Part shown: positions 34,867-43,136 of the stretch, piece by piece
How positions within the stretch are numbered: position 1 is the stretch's first letter
Layout of the letters: each line of letters begins with the position of its first letter
Assembly: GCA_903842945.1 (NCBI GenBank)
Contig: CAIMNS010000100.1
Span: 1 to 57,458, forward strand
Direction of reading: 5' to 3'
Length of the DNA stretch: 57,458 bases
Source: an uncultured Burkholderiales bacterium
Lineage (GTDB): Bacteria; Pseudomonadota; Gammaproteobacteria; Burkholderiales; Burkholderiaceae_C
Made by a program: the position numbers and the translations under genes
The notes under the pieces: generated by a model
What the model saw: only the letters and a program-made list of their open reading frames with translations
Told to the model about the DNA's origin: nothing
Databases searched by the model: none

Positions 34867-36264
34867 ATGGCTCAAGCTATTGATACTGTGACTTTCAAGC
34901 GAATTTTGATTGCCAACCGAGGTGAAATTGCTGTTCGCATTGTTCACGCTTGTCGAGCCCTAGGTATTGAGTCGGTCTTGGTCGTGTCCGAGGCCGATCG
35001 AACGACATTGGGCGCCCAAATGGCAGACAAGGTGGTGTGCATTGGTCCTGCAAGTTCAAGTGAAAGTTACTTGAAGATCTCAGCGCTGATGGCCGTTGCA
35101 ACTGGCACGCAATGTCAGGCCTTGCATCCGGGCTATGGCTTTTTGGCTGAATCCGAAGACTTGGCCTTGGCGTGTGAAGAGGAGGGCATTGTTTTTATTG
35201 GTCCCACCTCAAGCCAAATTTTAAGCATGGGCAATAAATTGCAAGCTAGGGCGCTTGCCAAGTTAGCCAAGGTGCCTATGCTCAACGGCTCAGAAAAGGT
35301 GATAGACGCCCATCATGCCTTGGTTTTGGCTGAGAACATTGGATTTCCCGTGATGCTCAAAGCGGCAGCTGGCGGTGGTGGCAAGGGCATGAAGATTGTC
35401 CGCTCGGCAGAACAAATGCCAAGTCTTTTTAGCTCTGCTAGCGCAGAGTCCAGATCTGCTTTTGGGGACGACACCCTTTATTTGGAGAAATACATCTCCA
35501 ACGCCAGGCACGTTGAAGTTCAAGTGCTTGGGGATCACCATGGTCAATTGATTCATTTGGGAGAGAGAGACTGCTCGCTTCAAAGACGGCATCAAAAGGT
35601 GGTTGAAGAGTCTCCTGCGCCAGCTTTGACTCAAACCGTTCGCGATCAAATTCGAACAGCTGCCTTGAAGTTGGCCAAGGCCATTGAATACAGAAACGCG
35701 GGTACCGTTGAATTCATCTTGGATGGAGACACATCGAAATTTTATTTTTTGGAGATGAACACCAGAATTCAGGTGGAGCATCCCGTGTCTGAAACCGTGT
35801 CTGGCATCGATTTGGTGGAGGAGCAAATTCGCATTGCCAGCGGTCAAGCTTTGAGGTTTAGGCAAGAGGATGTTATTTTTAGAGGCCATGCCATTGAATG
35901 CCGCATCAATGCGGAAGTACCCTCTGAGGGCTTTCGACCCAGTCCGGGCTTGATCACCAAATGGACGCCTCCAACAGGACCCAATATTCGTTTGGATACC
36001 CACTGTTTTGTGGGATACCGAGTTCCCATTGATTACGACTCGATGTTGGCCAAATTGATCGTCTATGGCGTGGACCGTTTGGACGCCATCAGACGGCTCA
36101 AGCACGCACTTGATTATTTTGAAATTGAGGGGATTGGTACGACCTTGCCCTTCATCAAATTTGCCATCACACATCCCAGTTTCATCAGTGGGGAGGTCAA
36201 CACGGTCTTGGTTGACCAGATGATTGAAGAGATGGCGCTGATCGATCGCAAAGGATTGGTTTGA
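34867..36264 (+). CDS. Biotin carboxylase subunit (AccC-like)
   Basis: A 465-residue ATP-grasp protein from the ATG at 34867; the track's TTG start adds two residues. 'ILIANRGEIAVRI' opens the family fold, 'AAAGGGGKGMKIV' binds ATP, 'QRRHQKVVEESPAP' and 'LEMNTRIQVEHPVSE' are catalytic. It makes carboxybiotin on the carrier at 34294 from ATP and bicarbonate. It stands 21 nt before a PYC/OADA-type carboxyltransferase gene, not accAD, so a specialised carboxylase rather than fatty-acid synthesis is likely. Confidence 0.93.
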   Translation: MAQAIDTVTFKRILIANRGEIAVRIVHACRALGIESVLVVSEADRTTLGAQMADKVVCIGPASSSESYLKISALMAVATGTQCQALHPGYGFLAESEDLALACEEEGIVFIGPTSSQILSMGNKLQARALAKLAKVPMLNGSEKVIDAHHALVLAENIGFPVMLKAAAGGGGKGMKIVRSAEQMPSLFSSASAESRSAFGDDTLYLEKYISNARHVEVQVLGDHHGQLIHLGERDCSLQRRHQKVVEESPAPALTQTVRDQIRTAALKLAKAIEYRNAGTVEFILDGDTSKFYFLEMNTRIQVEHPVSETVSGIDLVEEQIRIASGQALRFRQEDVIFRGHAIECRINAEVPSEGFRPSPGLITKWTPPTGPNIRLDTHCFVGYRVPIDYDSMLAKLIVYGVDRLDAIRRLKHALDYFEIEGIGTTLPFIKFAITHPSFISGEVNTVLVDQMIEEMALIDRKGLV

Positions 36265-36285
36265 AATTGCATTGAGGATTATTGA

Positions 36286-37737
36286 ATGAATAAAATTGAA
36301 CTCGTTGACGTCACACTCAGAGACGGTCATCAAAGTCTTTGGGCTGAGAGGATGACCACTGGCATGATGATGCCGATCATAGGGCGCTTGGATCGAGCAG
36401 GATTCAACGCCTTGGAGGTTTTGTCGCCGTCTTTCATTGGCAAGTGCGTGAGAGATTTGTCCGAGGACCCTTTTCAAAGGATGCGCTTGTTGCATCAAAA
36501 GGGTGGCAAGACCCCTTTGCGCGTCAATGCGGGGGGCTTGAATGTGTTTGGTACCGACCAACCGGCGATGCTTGATTTGTTTTGGCGCATCATGGCTGAG
36601 ACTGGCATTCAAGAGGTGCGGGTGTCGGATTCTTGGAACGATCCAAAAGTATGGAAATTAAGAGCGGGCTCTGCTAGCAAAGCGGGTGTCAAACCGATCA
36701 TCAACATCACCTACTCGATTTCTCCTAAACACACAACCGATTACTATGTGCAAAAAACCAAAGAAGCGCTCAAATTAAAGCCCTTTAGAATTTGTTTGAA
36801 GGACCCAGGTGGTCTATTGACGCCGGAGCGAACGCGTGAATTGGTGCCCTTGATGTTAAAGCTTGCCAAGGATACGCCACTTGAGTTGCATACCCATTGC
36901 TCCACAGGTCTAGGGCCCTTGTGTGTCATTGAGGCGGTGAAGTTGGGTGTGACAATCATCAACACATCCATTCCTCCCTTGGCCGATGATGCTTCATTGC
37001 CGTCGGTCTTCAATGTGATATCCAATTTACGGGTCTTAGGCTATCAAGTGGATGTGGATGACACGAGCCTGCATCCCATTCGAGAGCATTTTGAAAAAAT
37101 TGCCCTGAGAGAGAATTTTCCTGTGGGCCGACCCGTAGAATTTGATAGCGCACAATACATCCACCAAGTCCCAGGTGGCATGATCTCCAACCTAAGAAAT
37201 CAACTCAAGGAAGTGGGTGCTGAGGACAAGTTGCCTTTGGCGCTTGAAGAGGCGGTTCAAGTGAGGGCGGACTTTGGTTATCCCATCATGGTGACTCCTT
37301 TGTCGCAATTTGTGGGCAGCCAAGCAGCGGTGAACGTGATGAGGGGCAAGCGTTATGAGCAAGTCACCGATCAGTCGATTCGATTTGCCTTGGGTCATTT
37401 TGGTGGGAATGTGGCCCATGACATGAACCCAGACGTGAGAGAGAAAATCTTGAACAGTCCCAGGGCGAAAGAGTTGTCGCGGTCGAGCTTTCAAGAGTTG
37501 TCCTTGAGTGAGTTGAGGAAAAACTTGGATGCGCAATCTTTGTCAGACGAGGATTTTTTACTGAGCTACTTGATGAGAAAAGAGGACATTCAAAAGATGC
37601 GATCAAAGGGCACGCATGTCGAACTTTATCAAACTGAGGGCTTGAGTTTGTCCGAGTTGATCAAGGACCTCTCCAGTGTGGCCAAGGGCAACATGATCCA
37701 TATCTCAAAGGATGGTTTTAACTTAACAATGGGTTAA
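36286..37737 (+). CDS. PYC/OADA-type carboxyltransferase without a biotinyl domain
   Basis: A 483-residue TIM-barrel protein of the HMGL-like pyruvate carboxylase/oxaloacetate decarboxylase-alpha family. Metal ligands are Asp13 ('LRDGHQS'), His202 and His204 ('LHTHC'), and Lys172 ('CLKDPGG') is the probable carbamylated Lys. It lacks the C-terminal biotin domain of OADA, which the separate BCCP replaces. 'HTHC' instead of the usual 'HTHD' and 'GGLNVFGTDQ' instead of the common 'RGQNLVGY' type segment suggest a substrate other than pyruvate. GAGG precedes the start. The acceptor is unknown. Confidence 0.87.
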   Translation: MNKIELVDVTLRDGHQSLWAERMTTGMMMPIIGRLDRAGFNALEVLSPSFIGKCVRDLSEDPFQRMRLLHQKGGKTPLRVNAGGLNVFGTDQPAMLDLFWRIMAETGIQEVRVSDSWNDPKVWKLRAGSASKAGVKPIINITYSISPKHTTDYYVQKTKEALKLKPFRICLKDPGGLLTPERTRELVPLMLKLAKDTPLELHTHCSTGLGPLCVIEAVKLGVTIINTSIPPLADDASLPSVFNVISNLRVLGYQVDVDDTSLHPIREHFEKIALRENFPVGRPVEFDSAQYIHQVPGGMISNLRNQLKEVGAEDKLPLALEEAVQVRADFGYPIMVTPLSQFVGSQAAVNVMRGKRYEQVTDQSIRFALGHFGGNVAHDMNPDVREKILNSPRAKELSRSSFQELSLSELRKNLDAQSLSDEDFLLSYLMRKEDIQKMRSKGTHVELYQTEGLSLSELIKDLSSVAKGNMIHISKDGFNLTMG

Positions 37738-37771
37738 GGCTTTTTGTATTCAAAACGTGGGGTTCAAGACG

Positions 37772-38920
37772 GTGAATATTTATTCTTCTTTAGCGATTGC
37801 TGGTGTGGGCGAGGCCGATCTTTTTGTAGATCGAGTGAGGTCAGCCAAAGATTTGGCCGTAGAGGCTGCACTCAAAGCCATGGACGATGCGGGCATCACA
37901 AGTCATGACGTTGACGGCGTGATCACTGCCAGTCCTGCGGCAGATCCGCATTTTGTTTTTTCATCCTTGGTGGGTGAGGCCTTGAACATCAATGCTCGCC
38001 TGAGTACCGCCTTGCAAAATGCCGGTGCATCTCCTATGCTGGGTGTGATGTACGCGGCAAGAGCGATTGCCAGTGGGGAAGCACACACGGTGCTTGTGTG
38101 TGAGAGTGACTCTCGAGGCGCTAAATTCAAGGGCGATAAGATCCAAGCCATGCGAGCGGCAAGGCCTTGGAGCGACGATTTTGAAGATCCATTTGGCCTA
38201 ACTGTGCCTGCTAAGTACGCACTCCTTGCACAGGCCTGGATGCATCGCCATGGCGCCAAGCCACAGGACTTGGCAGGCGTGGCGGTTGCAGCGCGAGAGC
38301 ATGGTAGGCGTCAGCCGAACGCTTTAAAAAAGGAGCCCTTGAGCATTGAAGCAGTTTTAAACTCTCCCATGATCGCATCTCCCCTTCGTGCACTGGACTG
38401 TTGTCCTGTATCCGACTGGGGCGGTGCGTTGATCGTTACAACTCTTGAGCGCGCCAAAGACATGAAGTCCAAGCCAGTGAGGATTTTAGGTGCTGGTGAG
38501 GGCCATAGCGCCTACCATTTGCATGAAACGCGGGACTTGCCATCCCTTGCTACACATTTGGGCGCCAAGCGAGCTTTTGAAATGGCTGGCCTTAAGCCCT
38601 CGGACGTTGATGTCGCGCAGGTGTTTGATGCGTTCTCCATTGCGGCGATTTTGGCCTTGGAGGAAATAGGTTTGTGCGAAAAAGGTGATGGCGCTTCTTA
38701 TTTTTCTTCTGGTAAGACCGCTTTAGGTGGGGTGTTGCCAACGAACACCACTGGGGGCATGATGACCTGGGGCAATGCGCATATCATTGTGCTGCCAGAG
38801 GCGGTCCGGCAGGCCAGAGGGGATGCGGGGATCAATCAGGTCAAAGACGCCAAGGTGAGCTTGGCGCATGGGATTGGTGGGCCGATGTCCTTGTCCAGTA
38901 CATTGCTTTTGGGTCAATGA
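37772..38920 (+). CDS. Thiolase-superfamily protein lacking the nucleophilic Cys (Ltp2/SCP-x-like)
   Basis: The product is about 382 residues from the GTG at 37772, which has GGGG nine bases upstream; the track uses a GTG 15 bases earlier. The fold matches SCP-x/lipid-transfer thiolases ('AIAGVGE', 'DVAQVFDAFSIAAILALE', 'LAHGIGGPMSLSSTLLLG'). The first active-site Cys is replaced ('QNAGASPMLG') and the second Cys region reads 'HGIGGP'. Such proteins paired with DUF35 partners, like Ltp2-ChsH2, act as retro-aldolases rather than thiolases. The next gene is a DUF35 protein. The reaction here is inferred as C-C cleavage of a CoA ester. Confidence 0.82.
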   Translation: MNIYSSLAIAGVGEADLFVDRVRSAKDLAVEAALKAMDDAGITSHDVDGVITASPAADPHFVFSSLVGEALNINARLSTALQNAGASPMLGVMYAARAIASGEAHTVLVCESDSRGAKFKGDKIQAMRAARPWSDDFEDPFGLTVPAKYALLAQAWMHRHGAKPQDLAGVAVAAREHGRRQPNALKKEPLSIEAVLNSPMIASPLRALDCCPVSDWGGALIVTTLERAKDMKSKPVRILGAGEGHSAYHLHETRDLPSLATHLGAKRAFEMAGLKPSDVDVAQVFDAFSIAAILALEEIGLCEKGDGASYFSSGKTALGGVLPTNTTGGMMTWGNAHIIVLPEAVRQARGDAGINQVKDAKVSLAHGIGGPMSLSSTLLLGQ

Positions 38921-38930
38921 GGAGTTCAAG

Positions 38931-39341
38931 ATGAGTGAATTTAAAAAGCCACAGCCTTCACCCACGGCTTGGACCCAGTCCTTCTGGCAAAACTGCGCTA
39001 GCGAGCGTTTGATGCTTTTGAGGTGTTCAACTTGCAGCGCACACCATCTGCCAACTCGCAGGGTTTGTTCATGCGGCGCGATCAACTTTGACGCTGTGGA
39101 GTCGGTGGGCCTTGGAGAGATCATCTCTTACACGGAGGTTCACCGAGCGCCAGATCCTGCTTTCAAGGCCGAGTTGCCTTATGTCATTGCCATCATTGAA
39201 CTCCAAGAGGGCGTGCGCTTGATGAGCAACATCATTCAAAGTGAGGCGAAAGACCTAGGCATTGGAAAAAAAGTGCAATGTGTTTTCGAAACCTTGGATG
39301 AAACCCTTGGGGTGCCTAAATTCAAATTGATCAAGGATTAA
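38931..39341 (+). CDS. Zn-ribbon OB-fold protein (DUF35 family)
   Basis: A 136-residue protein from the ATG at 38931, with GAGGAG upstream; the track's start lies in the previous gene. A rubredoxin-like Zn ribbon (C32, C35, C46, C48 in 'CSTCSAHHLPTRRVCSCG') is followed by an OB fold ('GEIISYTEVHRAP'). DUF35 proteins bind thiolase-like partners and often CoA esters, completing the active complex. It lies 10 nt after the thiolase-like gene. Confidence 0.92.
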   Translation: MSEFKKPQPSPTAWTQSFWQNCASERLMLLRCSTCSAHHLPTRRVCSCGAINFDAVESVGLGEIISYTEVHRAPDPAFKAELPYVIAIIELQEGVRLMSNIIQSEAKDLGIGKKVQCVFETLDETLGVPKFKLIKD

Positions 39342-39398
39342 AACTTCAAAAAGAAGGTTGGTAGTTAGGTGATACATAAAACTTAGAAAGGCTTTCAC

Positions 39399-40394
39399 AT
39401 GAGACACACATTTCGAACATTATTGAGTCCTAAAAACTTCAAGGTCTTGCTCTTTGGTGCATTTTGTTTCTATGGGGCCTTGCATGCGCAAATTGCTCCC
39501 TATCCCAATCGGCCTCTTACCATGGTCTTGCCATATGCAACGGGTGGGACGGTGGATATACAAGCGCGTTTACTGGCCTCAGGCCTGACTCAAAAATTAG
39601 GTCAACCTGTGATTGTTCGCAACATGCCAGGTGCGACTGGAGCGATTGCAACGGATTTTGTAGTTCATGCCGTGCCCGATGGATACACCTTGCTTTTTGC
39701 GTCTTCAGCACAAACAACCAGCGTACCTTTGACTGAAAAAGTCAACTACAAGCTGGAGGATTTGGCTCCCGTGAGCGCATCGGGTCGAGGCACCATGATT
39801 CTTGCTATCAACTCACAAGTGCCTGCAAAAAATTTGACCGAATTCATCGCTTATGGCAAAGCCAACCAAGGAAAAATCAGTTATGGCTCCTCGGGCACGG
39901 GTTCAGTGGGTCACCTGGTGGGCGCCTTGTTTGGAGCCAGGGCTGGGTTAGAAATTGTGCACATCCCCTATAAAGGCGGTGGTCCTGTGATGTCTGATTT
40001 GCTGGGCGGACAAATCCCTATGCTGTTTGGTAATTCTGCAGAGGTGATGGGCAGCTCAAAGAACCCAAGACTCAGAATCTTGGCGGTATCAAGCAAGGAG
40101 CGCATGAAGCAGTTGCCCGATACTCCTACGGTGTCTGAATTTTTACCCAATTTTGAGATGACGGCATGGCAAGGCACGCTGGCTCCTGTTAAAACACCTA
40201 GGGCCATCATTGACATCGTCTCCAATGCCATTCAAGAACTCTCCAAAGATCCTAAAGTCATTGAGACACTGGGGAGCTACGGTGTTGATGCGCTGACAAC
40301 TACGCCAGAGCAAATGGCGGCCATGATCAAAGGTGAGGTACCGGTTTACACAGAAGCGGTCAAAGCTGCAGGGTTGACAAAGCCGATCAATTGA
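39399..40394 (+). CDS. Bug/TctC substrate-binding protein
   Basis: A 331-residue precursor with a signal ending near 'ALHAQI'. The motif 'PYATGGTVDIQARL' is followed by 'VIVRNMPGATGAIATDFVV' and 'HIPYKGGGPVMSDLLGGQI'. AAAGG lies seven bases before the ATG. It ends the 18-gene block, 57 nt after the DUF35 gene, and is convergent with the next gene. It is the fifth TctC of the block. Confidence 0.92.
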   Translation: MRHTFRTLLSPKNFKVLLFGAFCFYGALHAQIAPYPNRPLTMVLPYATGGTVDIQARLLASGLTQKLGQPVIVRNMPGATGAIATDFVVHAVPDGYTLLFASSAQTTSVPLTEKVNYKLEDLAPVSASGRGTMILAINSQVPAKNLTEFIAYGKANQGKISYGSSGTGSVGHLVGALFGARAGLEIVHIPYKGGGPVMSDLLGGQIPMLFGNSAEVMGSSKNPRLRILAVSSKERMKQLPDTPTVSEFLPNFEMTAWQGTLAPVKTPRAIIDIVSNAIQELSKDPKVIETLGSYGVDALTTTPEQMAAMIKGEVPVYTEAVKAAGLTKPIN

Positions 40395-40570
40395 CGCTCG
40401 TTGAGCAAATCGAAGCTCTGAAAGCTGCATCTTCAAAACCGTGCACACTTGAAGTGCAAATCAAGCGTGCCATTTTCTTATAGGCGTCGATGTTCAAAGT
40501 GTCCCATTGCCGAGAAGTCTTCGCAATGGGCAGGGGGCAGTTAAGGGTCTGGCGCATCAGGCTGGTCTTT

Positions 40571-41014
40571 TTAAACGTAAAGATCAACTTGTGAGCCTTG
40601 GCCAAAGAGTTGAGCCAAACTGTTGTTACTGACCCGTGCTTGTGCCATGTTGTTGGCCATGCTCGGAGATGTTTGAGGGTTGGGTGTGACTGTCGAGGGG
40701 CTCGCGCTTGGACGCTCTTGTGAGCTGAAGGCAGCATAATTGTTTTTATAGGATGCAATGGTTTGTGCAATCTTGCTTGCATCGTCCAATTGACCCTTCG
40801 CCAAGGCAACTCCTATTTGCGCCATGGGACTTGAGGGCGTTAGAACAGGGCTGTTTTTTGCAACACTTTCAAAGGCCTTTTGTGCATTGACCAAGTTACC
40901 CGATTGCAGGCTTGAGAACAAATCGTTCACGCTGTGTTGGCGCTTTTGAACAAAGCTGTTCGCGTTGGCTTGAGCACTCCAAGCTGAAACGGCTGCATAT
41001 GCATTTAAACGCAT
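40571..41014 (-). CDS. Small protein with two helical repeat-like segments, function unknown
   Basis: A 147-residue product from the Met at 41014; the track starts at a TTG 21 bases earlier. Two related segments, 'DLFSSLQSGNLVNAQKAFESV' in part and 'GVALAKGQLDDASKIAQTI', look like short helix pairs of the TPR kind. A Ser/Pro/Asn-rich stretch (about 100-130) precedes 'VSNNSLAQLFGQGSQVDLYV'. Similar LQSGNL..AQ.A proteins of unknown role occur in proteobacteria. There is no signal peptide and the ribosome site is weak. Moderate confidence that it is expressed. Confidence 0.6.
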   Translation of the reverse strand: MRLNAYAAVSAWSAQANANSFVQKRQHSVNDLFSSLQSGNLVNAQKAFESVAKNSPVLTPSSPMAQIGVALAKGQLDDASKIAQTIASYKNNYAAFSSQERPSASPSTVTPNPQTSPSMANNMAQARVSNNSLAQLFGQGSQVDLYV

Positions 41015-41126
41015 CAAGGGCTCAAATCTGAACAAAAGGAGATTTTGCTAATTGCTATCCCTCTTTGTGAGATCGGCTTGAAAGCTTAAAACTTGAGTGG
41101 GCTTTGAGAAGTCGATCGCGTCAGTG

Positions 41127-41141
41127 AGAGCTCTGAGCTCT
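41127..41141. repeat. Near-perfect inverted repeat AGAGCTC-T-GAGCTCT
   Basis: Seven-base arms around one central base, between the small-protein start and the cytochrome c'-like gene. It could be an operator for the minus-strand gene starting at 41014 or be chance; no promoter is clear. Confidence 0.3.
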
Positions 41142-41174
41142 TACAAGTGCTAGGTGACCCTCATCCCTTGGACG

Positions 41175-41212
41175 CTGAAAGAAAAGAGCTACATTGAACG
41201 CTCAAAGCTCTT
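41175..41212 (-). terminator. Probable terminator of the cytochrome c'-like lipoprotein gene
   Basis: Hairpin AAGAGCT-aca-TTGA-acgc-TCAA-AGCTCTT (11 paired bases with a 3-nt bulge) starting 14 nt after the gene stop. On the minus strand it runs into the pyrimidine-rich CTTTTCTTTC. Confidence 0.6.
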
Positions 41213-41225
41213 AAAGCCATGCGGG

Positions 41226-41711
41226 TCACTTGTAGTTGGCGTACTTCAAGTGACAAGACTCGCAGGCCTGGTCCAAATCACCACCGATTTCAAAGAGTTG
41301 GTCCACATTTTTTTCTTCAATGGCTTTCAAGTTCTTCCTGGCCTCAAGTCCAAATTTACGGGCTTGTTGCATCCAAACCCCTTGGTCTTTCGCGCGTCCT
41401 TCCAGCATCAGCAAATTGGCCGACTCCACCAAAATACTCGCTTGAATCTTCAACGCTTTCCAATCCTCTTCGGTTTTAGGTGCGTTGGCCTTGGTACCTT
41501 TTTCATTGCTGATCCAAGAGACCGAGTCCCATATCGTGTCCGCAGCAGGATCGATCACCCACAGCATCAACTCAGACATGGTTTGTTGGGTGTCAAAGAC
41601 CACGGCTGCTTTGATCGGTTCAGGCGTGCTCTGCTCTTTGGGTGTGCAAGCCAAGTTCAGGCTCAGCACCAGTGCGGCCAAAGGGGCGAAGGTATGTCTT
41701 TTAGGAATCAT
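41226..41711 (-). CDS. Exported cytochrome c'-like monoheme protein, probable lipoprotein
   Basis: A 161-residue protein. The N-terminus is a signal with 'LNLAC' and Cys22 as the possible lipid anchor, though the lipobox -3 residue is Asn, so ordinary cleavage is possible. The mature part is helical, and one heme motif CESCH (C150-H154) lies seven residues from the end, the layout of class II cytochrome c'. Those four-helix proteins bind NO or CO or carry electrons in the periplasm. A terminator separates it from the MFS gene upstream. Confidence 0.8.
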   Translation of the reverse strand: MIPKRHTFAPLAALVLSLNLACTPKEQSTPEPIKAAVVFDTQQTMSELMLWVIDPAADTIWDSVSWISNEKGTKANAPKTEEDWKALKIQASILVESANLLMLEGRAKDQGVWMQQARKFGLEARKNLKAIEEKNVDQLFEIGGDLDQACESCHLKYANYK

Positions 41712-41742
41712 CAGTGGGGCCAGTTGATCAAGTCAAAGGAAT

Positions 41743-41771
41743 AAAAAAAAGGGCTTGAAAGTTCAAGCCCT
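41743..41771 (-). terminator. Intrinsic terminator of the MFS gene
   Basis: A 10-bp stem AGGGCTTGAA/TTCAAGCCCT with a 2-nt centre. Eight T follow on the minus strand, 19 nt after the MFS stop. The stem is nearly the same as the terminator at 10243. Confidence 0.85.
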
Positions 41772-41790
41772 ACTTTAAACGGTTTAAGTC

Positions 41791-43032
41791 TCAAGTGAAA
41801 CTGTTCTTTGTACGGGTTTTCATGTAAATGAAGAGCACCACCCCCAGCAAGATCAGGCACGCCAGGGCCAAAGAGGCGTGAATACCGACCAGGCCTGCGC
41901 TCAGACCCACCACCAAGCCAGAACCCGCTCGCATGCCCAGCGAAGACATGTTGTACAGACCGATGACCCGTCCGCGCATTTGAGGTGGGGCGTTCATTTG
42001 CACAATGGCTTGTGTCATGGTGCTGAAAGCGAGTTCCAAGAAGCCTGCACAGACCAACAAGATCAGGGCCAAAACATAGTTGGTGCTCAAAGCAAAAGCC
42101 CCCAAGCTCAAGCACCAAAGAGCCGCAAGGATCAGAACGGCCCTGGGCGTGTTAGGAATCCAGTTGTACCTCTCAAGCAGCAAGCCTGCCAGCAAAGCAC
42201 CCAAAGCGTCTGCCGCCAAAAGCATGCTGTACACAAAGCCTTGGTCGGTGTGTGCCAAGTCGTGCACATAGCCGGGCATTTGCGCTTGGTAACTGTTGCC
42301 AACAAAAAAGGAGGCCGCACCGGCCAAGAGCAGCATGCTCAACAAGGTGGGGTTAAAGGAGACGTCTTTGAAGGTCGATTGAATGTCTGCCAGGCCTTTG
42401 ATGGCTCTTCTCGAGGTGACCGTGACTTGGTTGAAGACATGACCATATGGCGCCTTCCAAAGCCAAAGGATGGTGGGCACGTAAAAGAAAGCATTGAGGA
42501 CCATGCCCTCTATGGCGCCGACTTGCAAGAGGATGAAGCCGCCTACGGCCGGTCCGACCAATAGACTCAAATAGCGCCCCGTGGCCAAGAGCCGAATGGC
42601 ACTGGGCAAAAGTGGGGCCTCCACCACGTCGTACAAAAGCATTTGACTCGAGGTGTGCCACAAAACCCCTGAGCATCCGTGAAGGATGAGCAGCACCATG
42701 GCAGCCCATTGGGTCAAAGAGTCGGTCACAAAGAAGTAGGCCCATCCAAGGGAGGCGCTGATGAACATCAGCATGCCTAACTGAATGAGGCGTCTGGGAT
42801 CGTAGCGCTCGGCCAAGGCGCCTGCAGGCACCGAGAAGAGCAAAAACGGCAACCAGTGCGATACCACCGCAAAGCCACCCAAGACGGGAGAATGGAACTT
42901 CTCAAACATGATCCAGTAACTGATCACATGCTCAATGTTGTCGGCCATCATGGCCAAGACAAAGGTGCCCAATTGCTTTTGAAAGCCTTTGTTCTTCAAT
43001 GCGGCAAAGGAGGGGGTGTTGGAGGTGGTCAT
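41791..43032 (-). CDS. Major facilitator superfamily transporter
   Basis: The product is 413 residues from the ATG at 43032; the track adds ten residues. About twelve hydrophobic helices are visible, with 'GALAERYDPRRLIQLGML' as the loop 2-3 signature and 'QMRGRVIGLYNMSSLGMRAGSGLVVG' in the second half. It resembles the enterobactin-exporter (EntS/PF05977) type and probably exports a small molecule. It lies downstream of and on the same strand as the UbiD gene at 43137, so pathway-linked export is possible but unproven. Confidence 0.87.
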   Translation of the reverse strand: MTTSNTPSFAALKNKGFQKQLGTFVLAMMADNIEHVISYWIMFEKFHSPVLGGFAVVSHWLPFLLFSVPAGALAERYDPRRLIQLGMLMFISASLGWAYFFVTDSLTQWAAMVLLILHGCSGVLWHTSSQMLLYDVVEAPLLPSAIRLLATGRYLSLLVGPAVGGFILLQVGAIEGMVLNAFFYVPTILWLWKAPYGHVFNQVTVTSRRAIKGLADIQSTFKDVSFNPTLLSMLLLAGAASFFVGNSYQAQMPGYVHDLAHTDQGFVYSMLLAADALGALLAGLLLERYNWIPNTPRAVLILAALWCLSLGAFALSTNYVLALILLVCAGFLELAFSTMTQAIVQMNAPPQMRGRVIGLYNMSSLGMRAGSGLVVGLSAGLVGIHASLALACLILLGVVLFIYMKTRTKNSFT

Positions 43033-43136
43033 GGTGGATCTTAAGAGGTCAAGGCTTGGCATCGACCATGCTGCAATGGGTGGTGTTCAAGCTCTAGGTC
43101 CCTGTTCTCTTGGCGTCTTTCAGAACGTCCGTCTGT

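Noticed and set aside
34294-36264. Housekeeping acetyl-CoA carboxylase accBC
   Set aside because: Neighbours are a CoA-transferase and a PYC/OADA carboxyltransferase, not accA, accD or fatty-acid genes; a catabolic role fits better, though housekeeping cannot be fully excluded.
35290-36612. 440-codon ORF on the minus strand
   Set aside because: Antisense to the biotin carboxylase and carboxyltransferase genes, no family features; a shadow of strongly biased coding sequence.
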